5,375 nucleotides of DNA from Xanthobacteraceae bacterium. GTDB lineage: Bacteria > Pseudomonadota > Alphaproteobacteria > Rhizobiales > Xanthobacteraceae. The position numbers and the translations under genes are program-made. The notes under the pieces are model-generated. The model saw only the letters and a program-made list of their open reading frames with translations, did no database searches and was not told where the DNA came from. Positions 1 to 4,415 of the stretch are shown piece by piece. The DNA lies in the NCBI GenBank assembly GCA_030037185.1, contig JASHRR010001440.1, positions 1 through 5,375 of the forward strand. The letters run 5' to 3'. Every line of letters starts with the position of its first letter. Position 1 is the first letter of the stretch.

Positions 1-24
1 CCATAACCTAGCCATAGACCGGAA

Positions 25-43
25 GCAAGCCTGGCTGGTTTGC
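25..43. repeat. Small imperfect stem-loop near the left edge
   Basis: Arms GCAAGCC (25-31) and GGTTTGC (37-43) pair with one G-T wobble around a 5-nt loop. A second small hairpin follows, GCCGC (57-61) with GCGGC (66-70). Neither is followed by a T-run on either strand, so neither looks like an intrinsic terminator. The rest of 1-80 shows nothing I can name. Confidence 0.3.
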
Positions 44-80
44 AGTTGGTCTGCGCGCCGCGGAGGCGGCAAATCAGTGT

Positions 81-103
81 AAATTCTTTTGGGGGCCGGA
101 ACG
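81..103 (+). repeat. Imperfect 23-bp direct repeat, copy 1
   Basis: The stretch starting AAATTCTTTTGG matches 632-654 at 20 of 23 positions in the same orientation. The first 12 bases are identical and both copies end in GAACG. The two copies flank the ribbon-helix-helix gene region. They could be remnants of an insertion sequence end or duplicated protein-binding sites; I do not recognise the sequence. Confidence 0.45.
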
Positions 104-129
104 CGCGATGGATTGCAATGTGTCCTGTT

Positions 130-141
130 CGCTCATTGGTG
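130..141 (+). repeat. 12-bp direct repeat CGCTCATTGGTG, copy 1
   Basis: CGCTCATTGGTG occurs here and again, identically, at 174-185, 44 bp further on. The pair brackets the 17-bp palindrome at 156-172. Two exact copies of a 12-mer this close together are unlikely by chance, so they may be protein-binding sites or the product of a local duplication. Confidence 0.5.
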
Positions 142-155
142 CACCTAGTTGTTCT

Positions 156-172
156 GGTTACACCTGATAACC
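156..172. promoter_or_regulatory. 17-bp palindrome downstream of the RHH gene (operator-like)
   Basis: GGTTACACCTGATAACC has 5-bp inverted arms, GGTTA and TAACC. It matches the minus-strand reading of the palindrome at 468-484 at 14 of 17 positions and has the same length. It sits 22 bp beyond the stop of the ribbon-helix-helix gene. Two such sites, one on each side of a small DNA-binding protein gene, suggest binding sites for that protein; this is inference. Confidence 0.5.
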
Positions 173-173
173 A

Positions 174-185
174 CGCTCATTGGTG
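174..185 (+). repeat. 12-bp direct repeat CGCTCATTGGTG, copy 2
   Basis: This is an exact copy of 130-141. It begins 1 bp after the palindrome at 156-172 and ends 9 bp before the stop of the ribbon-helix-helix gene. Confidence 0.5.
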
Positions 186-194
186 ACGATTCGT

Positions 195-440
195 CTATTC
201 GCCATCGTAATATTGCTTTAGCGCCTTGCCCGAGAGCTGATGAGTGATCCGGCGCTCAGCGCTCGCCGCCCACTCCTTGATGAGAGACGTTACCGAGCAA
301 CGCTTGTGACAGGCGATCCGCTTGAGCTGCGCCCTGGTGCTGGTGTCGAAAATGAACTGAGCGCGCAACTTGGTGCCGTTTTCGGTTTTCAGATTACGCT
401 CGCGCCAGCTCGCCTGCTTCTCGGCGTTGGTAAGGACCAT
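195..440 (-). CDS. Small ribbon-helix-helix (CopG/Arc-like) DNA-binding protein, putative
   Basis: An 81-residue protein. The N-terminus (LTNAEKQASWRERN, residues 3-16) is polar and charged, of a type I associate with small plasmid and phage regulators. Residues about 26-68 have the pattern of a ribbon-helix-helix fold: a short strand (RAQFIFD), a turn, helix one (RAQLKRIACHKR) and helix two (VTSLIKEWAASAERRI). Such proteins dimerise and insert the paired strands into the major groove of a palindromic operator. The ATG at 440 is supported by a GGAGAG Shine-Dalgarno (448-453) spaced 7 nt away. A 17-bp palindrome overlaps the likely -10 box and a second lies just after the stop, which fits autorepression. 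It stands alone, with no toxin or parA partner in the window. I do not recognise the exact family; the fold assignment is by pattern only. Confidence 0.65.
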   Translation of the reverse strand: MVLTNAEKQASWRERNLKTENGTKLRAQFIFDTSTRAQLKRIACHKRCSVTSLIKEWAASAERRITHQLSGKALKQYYDGE

Positions 441-447
441 GAGTGAT

Positions 448-453
448 CTCTCC
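448..453 (-). promoter_or_regulatory. Shine-Dalgarno of the RHH gene
   Basis: On the minus strand this reads GGAGAG, 7 nt before the ATG at 440. It is the main support for this start and for the small gene being real. Confidence 0.6.
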
Positions 454-467
454 GATTACTCGGCGAT

Positions 468-484
468 GGTTATCAGTCATAACC
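468..484. promoter_or_regulatory. 17-bp palindromic operator candidate upstream of the RHH gene
   Basis: GGTTATCAGTCATAACC has perfect 6-bp arms around a 5-bp centre and ends 27 bp before the ATG at 440. It overlaps the candidate -10 box (476-481), so a bound repressor would block the promoter. The near-copy at 156-172 supports a specific binding site rather than a chance palindrome. Confidence 0.55.
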
Positions 485-504
485 AGCTCATAGGCGGCAA
501 GCAA
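476..504 (-). promoter_or_regulatory. Weak sigma70-like promoter candidate for the RHH gene
   Basis: On the minus strand TTGCTT (504-499) and TATGAC (481-476) are separated by 17 bp. The match to consensus is modest (3 of 6 and 4 of 6), but the ideal spacing and the overlap of the -10 with the palindrome make it the best candidate upstream of the start at 440. Confidence 0.35.
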
Positions 505-515
505 GGCTCGCCGCC
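493..515. repeat. GC-rich stem-loop upstream of the RHH gene
   Basis: Arms GGCGGC (493-498) and GCCGCC (510-515) pair perfectly. Inside them AGC and GCT also pair, after a single A/C mismatch, leaving a 3-nt loop. There is no T-run on either side, so it is not a standard terminator. It overlaps the candidate -35 box of the gene that ends at 195. Confidence 0.4.
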
Positions 516-544
516 GTGCCCGGCGCTATGTGCTGCAACTCTCA

Positions 545-785
545 GCTCGTCACGAGGTTCTCAGATGCACAAAACAAGTTGAGATCACGCTCGCTGATCC
601 GGTATTTGATCCGAAACACCAGATTAGTCGGAAATTCTTTTGGTGCCCCGAACGGCTTATGAATGACTTTCGTCCGAGCGCGTTGTTCAGGACGAAGGCA
701 AGGTGCAAAACGTTAGCTCATGCAGAAGGACCGGACCGATAGACGGCCAAGGATGCGGCCTGCGATTTGGTCTCGATGTCGAGTG
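545..785. other. Intergenic stretch with a possible ORF remnant
   Basis: No intact gene is visible. On the minus strand the frame from 712 to the stop at 542-544 is open for 56 codons and reads like protein (it includes KVIHKPFGAPKEF and FRIKYRISERDLNLF). It has no ATG and no convincing Shine-Dalgarno, and is preceded by a stop at 713-715. It may be the 3' remnant of a gene cut by an earlier insertion. The second copy of the AAATTCTTTTGG repeat (632-654) lies within it. Confidence 0.3.
632..654 (+). repeat. Imperfect 23-bp direct repeat, copy 2
   Basis: This is the second copy of the repeat at 81-103 (20 of 23 identical). It lies inside the open minus-strand frame 712-545, whereas copy 1 lies beyond the ribbon-helix-helix gene. 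Confidence 0.45.
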
Positions 786-810
786 GCCCGGAGGACTTTC
801 ACCTCCGGGC
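786..810. repeat. Strong 9-bp stem-loop downstream of the intron fragment
   Basis: Arms GCCCGGAGG (786-794) and CCTCCGGGC (802-810) are perfect complements with a 7-nt loop. On the minus strand the hairpin shows GGTGAAAGTCC at its tip. No T-run follows on either strand. It lies about 130 nt past domain V in the intron's reading direction, so it is either RNA structure near the intron 3' end or part of the 3' exon. Confidence 0.5.
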
Positions 811-847
811 TCTCCCAGGTAGGGTCGAGGACTGGCGCGCCGGTTTA

Positions 848-909
848 GGTCGAAGTTTGTTTTCACGGTTTCTCGCCCTTTCGTTTGCGAGTGTCACACT
901 ATCTCGACC
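848..909 (-). ncRNA. Nested stem region after domain V, possible intron 3' structure
   Basis: On the minus strand GGTCGA (909-904) can pair with TCGACC (853-848), enclosing a hairpin of CTCGC (891-887) with GCGAG (876-872). Between them is the palindromic stretch AGTGTCACACT (890-900). The stretch starts 28 nt after domain V in the intron's direction, where domain VI and the 3' splice site are expected. I could not identify a bulged branch-point adenosine or a clear 3' end, so the assignment is tentative. Confidence 0.3.
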
Positions 910-937
910 GTGCCACGTTTCCAGCCCCCGCCACGTC

Positions 938-965
938 GAACGCAGCGTGCGGATTTCCCGCACTA
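938..965 (-). ncRNA. Group II intron domain V, 3' part (split by the RIT element)
   Basis: Read on the minus strand, this begins with TAGTGCG (965-959) and continues into the loop GAAAT (957-953), the upper arm CCGCA (952-948), the two-base bulge CG (947-946) and the lower arm CTGCGTTC (945-938). Joined to 4404-4393, with TAGTGCG counted once, it gives a 33-nt hairpin with an 8-bp lower stem (one G-T and one T-G wobble), a bulge and a 5-bp upper stem. That is the diagnostic architecture of domain V, the catalytic metal-binding hairpin. The 3' arm alone would not have been recognisable; the rejoined structure is what identifies it. Confidence 0.85.
959..965. repeat. 7-bp core repeat at the left RIT junction
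   Basis: CGCACTA here is identical and in the same orientation to 4393-4399 at the other junction. Both belong to the domain V 5' arm (TAGTGCG on the minus strand). A 7-bp identity at both junctions fits the overlap region of a tyrosine recombinase exchange (attL/attR core). An ordinary target duplication would look the same. Confidence 0.7.
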
Positions 966-990
966 AATGGGCTCGAGCCCATTTAGTGCG
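959..990. repeat. Perfect 32-bp palindrome at the left RIT end
   Basis: The two 16-bp halves are exact inverse complements with no loop. The centre is AATGGGCTCGAGCCCATT (966-983). The outer 7 bp on one side (959-965) are the domain V core, and the 7 bp on the other side (984-990) are the first bases of the left inverted repeat. The right end of the element has no counterpart of the central 18 bp. In RNA or single-stranded DNA it would form a very stable hairpin. There is no T-run after it, so it is not an ordinary terminator. Confidence 0.85.
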
Positions 991-1074
991 TAATGTGGCG
1001 CTCCCCAAAATGTGGCGCTCGGTTCGGATCGGGCCTTCCCTGTAGCCTTGGCGTCGAGACGAACGCCACATAAG
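984..1074 (+). repeat. RIT left terminal inverted repeat (91 bp)
   Basis: The stretch matches the reverse complement of 4309-4399 at 83 of 91 positions with no gap. It holds three copies of a 10-mer ATGTGGCGYT: direct at 993-1002 and 1010-1019, and inverted at 1062-1071. The central TGGGCC-rich part (GGGCCTTCCCTGTAGCC at 1031-1047) is identical in both ends. The three motifs are probable recombinase-binding sites; this is inference from symmetry and conservation. Confidence 0.93.
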
Positions 1075-1082
1075 ATGGACCA

Positions 1083-2075
1083 TTACAGCGAGCGTAGAAA
1101 CTCCATTAGCGCCGGCTGGTGCCACCGGCCGCGGGGCTTGCCTTTCGCATGTACTTCGCACTTGGACAAAGCATTCGCCTTCATTGAGAGATCGATCTCC
1201 GCGTAGATGTTCGTGGTTTCAAGACTCACGTGACCGAGCCAGCCCCGGATCGTATTGATGTCGACACCAGCACGAAGCAAATGGCAGGCGGTTGAGTGTC
1301 GAATGATGTGCGGGCTGACGCGCTTCTTGGCCATGGACGGCACGAGCTGTCGCGCCTTTTGTGCGTAGCGTTCGACCAACGTGTGGATGCCGAACCGAGT
1401 CATCGGTTGACCATAGCGATTCAAGAAGACTCGCTCGTTATCATTGCGGTTCCCGATCAGCCCAGTGAGTTCCGCCACCGTCACACGCCACAGTGGGCAG
1501 TGCCGCTGCTTGCCACCTTTCCCAACGATTCTCACCGACGACGAGTACAGGTTGAGGTCGCCGATTGTAAGCCGAGCGGTCTCGTCAGCGCGAGCACCTG
1601 AGTTGTATAGAAACAGAAGCAAGGCGTAGTCTCGACGCCCGATGACGGTTCGTCGATCCGGACTGACAAGAAGGCCATCCATCTCCGGTTTATCAAGGTA
1701 GCCGACCGCCGCGCGCGCCGTCTTCTTGAATGGCACTGCCCGAACCTGCGCGCACCACTGGATGTGTTCAGGGCTGTGCGCCCCGATGAAGGCTGCCAAG
1801 GAATGGACAGCAGCCAGGCGCTGATTGCGGGTCGCGATTGAGCTATGGCGGGTACTCTCCAGATCTGCAAGAAAGCTCCGGAGCAGATCGGGCGTCAGAT
1901 CGGTTACCTGCAGCTGGTCCACGGGCTTGCGCTGCTTCCCGGAAACGAACGGCAGCAACAACGTTAAGGCGTCTCGATAATTGAGTCTCGTGTTGCGGGC
2001 GAGATTACGCTCGCTGACCAGATGCTCAACCAAGAAACGACGGATCCAGGAGCCGATGAGTGACGGGTCATTCAT
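1083..2075 (-). CDS. ritC: Tyrosine recombinase, third gene of the RIT trio (RitC)
   Basis: A 330-residue XerC/D-like integrase. Residues about 6-100 form the N-terminal SAM-like core-binding domain (NLARNTRLNYRDAL). The catalytic domain runs from about 125 to 295. The active site is complete: R162 (in NSGARADE), K186 (VGKGGKQR), H256 and R259 (HIIRH), H282 (LGH) and the nucleophile Y291 (NIYAEID), with the usual 9 residues between H282 and Y291. A basic tail of about 39 residues follows Y291. The ATG at 2075 was chosen because GGAGGG lies just upstream and because it overlaps the ritB stop by 8 bp (ATGAATGA). An ATG at 2093 and a TTG at 2102 are alternatives. It should act with the other two recombinases at the inverted repeats. 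Its division of labour is unknown. Confidence 0.93.
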   Translation of the reverse strand: MNDPSLIGSWIRRFLVEHLVSERNLARNTRLNYRDALTLLLPFVSGKQRKPVDQLQVTDLTPDLLRSFLADLESTRHSSIATRNQRLAAVHSLAAFIGAHSPEHIQWCAQVRAVPFKKTARAAVGYLDKPEMDGLLVSPDRRTVIGRRDYALLLFLYNSGARADETARLTIGDLNLYSSSVRIVGKGGKQRHCPLWRVTVAELTGLIGNRNDNERVFLNRYGQPMTRFGIHTLVERYAQKARQLVPSMAKKRVSPHIIRHSTACHLLRAGVDINTIRGWLGHVSLETTNIYAEIDLSMKANALSKCEVHAKGKPRGRWHQPALMEFLRSL

Positions 2076-3006
2076 GACGCCCTCCGACGGCATAGCGCTC
2101 AAAGCGACGACCAGCCTGTTGCAGCAGCTCGGATGTCAGGGTCAGGTAGCGCTGCGTTCCGCAGATGTGGACGTGGCCGAGATAGGTAGCCAACAGAGGC
2201 AGAAGCTCTTGTACGTCTAAGTCCCTCCGATACCAGTCGATAACCCGATGAACGGCAGCCGCGTGCCTCAAATCATGCAGTCGCGGCTGGTAGCGAGCGC
2301 CGTCGCTCCGAAGGACTCCCGCGTGATCTCGCAAGCGACAGAAGGCGACCTCAGCCGCGCGGCGTGTAAGCGCAGAGCCATTTCTGACGACGAACAATAG
2401 GGCGTTTGGATCGTTACGATGGTGGGCTCTCCGCAGTTGGATGTGCTGTTCCAAGACGGCGCGCAGATCGGAGCCGATCGGGACCCATCTCGACTTGTAG
2501 AACTTACTCTCGCGAACGAGTAGCACCGCGTTTTCCAGATCGACATCGCCCAGCGTGAGCGACAGCGCTTCACTGATGCGCAGCGCAGCCCCGTACAAGA
2601 GCAGTAACAATGTGCGGAACGTCTCCGGCTGTAATCGGCTGCGCGTGTTTTGACAAGCTTCGGTGGCCTGAACTAATCGCCGGAGCTCGCCGCAAGTGAA
2701 AATATACGGGACAAATGGCGGCGGTGCCTTAGGCACGATGTTCGGCAACGGCGAGGTATTTGTATGGCCTCGCGCTATCGCGTACCTGTAGAACCCGCGC
2801 AGCACTCCGTACTTGTGGTGCCAGAATCGCGTCACAGGACCACGGCCGTCAAGAAACGCGCGGACCTGAGCGGGTTCGATCTGAGAAAGAGGCTTATCTT
2901 GAACATAGCAATAGAATGATTTCAGGGCACGAGCCTCGGTGTTGAAACGCATGCCCAAGGATCTCTTGTAAGCTATGTATTGTGCGACCACGGCGGAAAC
3001 TCTCAT
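2068..3006 (-). CDS. ritB: Tyrosine recombinase, second gene of the RIT trio (RitB)
   Basis: A 312-residue phage-integrase-family recombinase. The N-terminal core-binding region (residues about 1-85, with YIAYKRSLGMRF) is short. The catalytic domain carries R143 (GAALRISE), K168 (RESKFYKSR), H244 and R247 (HDLRH), H278 (LGH) and Y287 (TQRYL), a complete set with normal spacing. The ATG at 3006 overlaps the ritA stop as ATGA, and GGGAG lies 7 nt upstream. An open frame extends further to 3156 but runs inside ritA and lacks family-like sequence, so it is not the start. The ATGA overlap implies translational coupling with ritA, so the three proteins are probably made in a fixed ratio and act together on the same DNA ends. 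Confidence 0.94.
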   Translation of the reverse strand: MRVSAVVAQYIAYKRSLGMRFNTEARALKSFYCYVQDKPLSQIEPAQVRAFLDGRGPVTRFWHHKYGVLRGFYRYAIARGHTNTSPLPNIVPKAPPPFVPYIFTCGELRRLVQATEACQNTRSRLQPETFRTLLLLLYGAALRISEALSLTLGDVDLENAVLLVRESKFYKSRWVPIGSDLRAVLEQHIQLRRAHHRNDPNALLFVVRNGSALTRRAAEVAFCRLRDHAGVLRSDGARYQPRLHDLRHAAAVHRVIDWYRRDLDVQELLPLLATYLGHVHICGTQRYLTLTSELLQQAGRRFERYAVGGRHE

Positions 3007-4250
3007 AGCAGATCTCCCAGGCTGAATTGAGCTACCGCTCGCAAGCCGGGCAGATCGACCTTGGCATAGGTCCGAGTGGCGTAGGCGCTGCGGTGGCCCA
3101 GGTGATCTCCTATTTTCTTGAGCGGGACACCTTGCGCGACCAGGTGCCCGGCACACGCGTGTCGGAGTGCGTGCGGCCCGTGTCGCCGGCTGTTGATCTC
3201 CAGCCCACGCAGACGCGTACTCACCAAGTGGTGCATCGCTCCTGCTGACAGAGGGCCGACAGGTGCGCGAAGGGTCAGAAAGACCTCACGTCGCGAGCTG
3301 CGTGGCCGAGCCTGCTCCAAGTAGCGCAGAATCGCATCGCCCACGCTAGGTAGGAGTGGATACTCTTGGCTCTTTCGTTGTTTTGAACGCTTCAGACAAA
3401 TCCGATCCTGAGCCCAGTTCAGGTCCTCCAGACGGAGCGCTGCGACTTCGCCGCTGCGAAAGCCGTAGACGGCGAACAGCTGGAGGATGGCTTTGTCGCG
3501 AATATCCCGAGGAGTGTTGGCGTTCGTGTTATTTATGAGTCGCTGGACGTCGGGCCAGCTGGGCCCGACGGGCAGCCCTTCCTCTCTGAATAGGCGCGGA
3601 CCGATCAGGCCCGCTGCCATGGCCCCCGAACACCAGCCTCGTTCTGCTGCGTAGCGGAAGAAAGCACGTAGTACTTTCACAGACTTTGCAAGCGAGACTC
3701 GACTCCAACCGCGCTCTCGTAGAGCTGCAAGGAACGCGTCTGTGTCCGCCAGCGTCACCTTGCCGAAGACGCGGTCCCGAGCAGCGAGGTCGCGCAGGAA
3801 CGTCTCCAGGTGCCACCGATAGCCTTGAACCGTATGGGGAGACAGCCCGCGTTCTTCGCGTAGGTAGAGCAGGAATTTATCACTCAGGTTGAAGAGCTCG
3901 GGACGACGTGCGGCCTTGAGAGCCAGCCTGTTCAGAAATCTCAACCAATCAGTAGCCACCTGAATAAAGCGCTCGCGGGACCAGCGCAGTTGCGAGCTGT
4001 GGCCACATCGGCGCTGACGGCGTGCCCAGTTATCAGCAGCCATTCGTATCTCTTCATGCGTAATCGGTTTGCCATCGGTGATGTCGAGCCTGCCGGCGAT
4101 CACTCGCACCTCATTGGCGACGGACAATAACGTTGCGCGAGCCATCCCCTGCTCGGCGCAGTGCTGAAGATAGCGCTCTCGCTCTGTCGCGGCCGGCGCG
4201 GCCCGATGACGTGCAAGTACACGGGCATAGGTAAATAAGTGCTCGAACAT
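3003..4250 (-). CDS. ritA: Tyrosine recombinase, first gene of the RIT trio (RitA)
   Basis: A 415-residue recombinase, the longest of the three. Residues 1-120 are an N-terminal extension rich in Arg and Trp that XerC/D proteins lack and that may bind arm-type sites. Residues about 123-205 resemble the SAM-like core-binding domain (FLLYLREERGLSPHTVQGY). The catalytic domain holds R265 (VYGFRSGE), K290 (KRSKQRK), H360 and R363 (HALRH), H386 (LGH) and Y395 (RTYAKVD). The ATG at 4250 is preceded by AAGGAGG at 7 nt, a near-perfect Shine-Dalgarno that is however locked in a stem-loop (4255-4280). It is the promoter-proximal gene of the trio. I see no strong sigma70 promoter in the 58 bp before it, so expression may depend on a weak promoter or on read-through from the intron. 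Confidence 0.95.
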   Translation of the reverse strand: MFEHLFTYARVLARHRAAPAATERERYLQHCAEQGMARATLLSVANEVRVIAGRLDITDGKPITHEEIRMAADNWARRQRRCGHSSQLRWSRERFIQVATDWLRFLNRLALKAARRPELFNLSDKFLLYLREERGLSPHTVQGYRWHLETFLRDLAARDRVFGKVTLADTDAFLAALRERGWSRVSLAKSVKVLRAFFRYAAERGWCSGAMAAGLIGPRLFREEGLPVGPSWPDVQRLINNTNANTPRDIRDKAILQLFAVYGFRSGEVAALRLEDLNWAQDRICLKRSKQRKSQEYPLLPSVGDAILRYLEQARPRSSRREVFLTLRAPVGPLSAGAMHHLVSTRLRGLEINSRRHGPHALRHACAGHLVAQGVPLKKIGDHLGHRSAYATRTYAKVDLPGLRAVAQFSLGDLL

Positions 4251-4254
4251 AGTT

Positions 4255-4280
4255 GGACCTCCTTCGGCAGTAGGAGGTCC
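4255..4280 (-). promoter_or_regulatory. Stem-loop sequestering the ritA Shine-Dalgarno
   Basis: In the minus-strand transcript GGACCTCCT pairs perfectly with AGGAGGTCC around an 8-nt loop (9 bp, no mismatch). The 3' arm contains the Shine-Dalgarno AAGGAGG of ritA (4264-4258); the 5' arm acts as the anti-Shine-Dalgarno. Any transcript that begins upstream of 4280 would fold this way and mask the ribosome site. This resembles the known protection of IS10 and IS50 transposase genes against read-through transcription. Relevance here is raised because the element lies directly downstream of, and in line with, the intron protein gene. Confidence 0.75.
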
Positions 4281-4308
4281 GACAATATGCCGACGACCGA
4301 CTAACTTG

Positions 4309-4399
4309 CTTATGTGGCGTTCGTCTCGATACCGAGGCTACAGGGAAGGCCCAGTCCAAACCGAGCGCCACATTTTGGGTAGCGCCACATAACGCACTA
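4309..4399 (-). repeat. RIT right terminal inverted repeat (91 bp)
   Basis: This is the counterpart of 984-1074 (83 of 91 identical, gap-free). It has the same three 10-mer motifs in mirror order: ATGTGGCGTT at 4312-4321 and AGCGCCACAT at 4364-4373 and 4381-4390. Its outermost 7 bp (4393-4399) coincide with the domain V core of the interrupted intron. Confidence 0.93.
4393..4399. repeat. 7-bp core repeat at the right RIT junction
   Basis: CGCACTA is identical to 959-965. On the minus strand it is TAGTGCG, bases 6-12 of domain V. One of the two copies must be dropped to rebuild the hairpin. Confidence 0.7.
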
Positions 4400-4404
4400 C
4401 GCTC
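4393..4404 (-). ncRNA. Group II intron domain V, 5' part
   Basis: On the minus strand this reads GAGCGTAGTGCG and contains the catalytic AGC triad (4403-4401). It starts 12 nt after the reverse transcriptase stop, where domain V is expected in introns whose ORF runs to the end of domain IV. After 4393 the sequence switches to the RIT inverted repeat. The complementary arm is at 958-938. Confidence 0.85.
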
Positions 4405-4415
4405 TCCGACTGGAT

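Larger units (their letters stand above)
966..4392 (-). mobile_element. RIT (recombinase in trio) element, complete
   Basis: A compact element of 3427 bp made of three overlapping tyrosine recombinase genes on one strand between long inverted repeats, which is the defining layout of RIT elements. Only 8 bp separate the ritC stop from the left repeat, and 58 bp separate the right repeat from the ritA start. There are no cargo genes. The boundaries given are those that restore an intact intron domain V when the element is removed; the inverted repeats formally extend into the shared 7-bp core (984 and 4399). All three active sites look intact, so the element may still be mobile. Tn554-type elements also use several recombinases but have a different gene set and layout. 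Confidence 0.9.

Noticed and set aside
74..136. 20-codon minus-strand ORF beginning ATGAGCGAACAG
   Set aside because: It is too short, lacks a good Shine-Dalgarno and has no recognisable product. Its start lies within a direct repeat whose other copy opens an even shorter frame.
786..810. Rho-independent terminator
   Set aside because: The stem is strong but no T-run follows on either strand.
959..990. Terminator for the RIT operon at the 32-bp palindrome
   Set aside because: It has no loop and no T-run. Its halves are explained by the recombination core and the start of the inverted repeat.
767..1045. Plus-strand ORFs across 767-1206 and those opposite the recombinase genes
   Set aside because: They run through the inverted repeat, the palindrome and domain V, or are antisense shadows of the GC-rich recombinase genes. 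None has a protein-family signature.
1083..2102. ritC starting at TTG 2102 or ATG 2093
   Set aside because: The ATG at 2075 has GGAGGG directly upstream and a coupling overlap with the ritB stop. The other starts lack a comparable site.
2068..3156. Longer reading of ritB starting at 3156
   Set aside because: The extra 50 residues lie inside the ritA coding region and show no recombinase-like sequence. The ATG at 3006 has a Shine-Dalgarno and the ATGA overlap typical of the trio.
1083..4250. Tn554-like transposon or integron integrase cluster
   Set aside because: Tn554 carries two recombinases of unequal size plus a small third protein and resistance cargo. Here there are three full tyrosine recombinases, long inverted repeats and no cargo or attC array.
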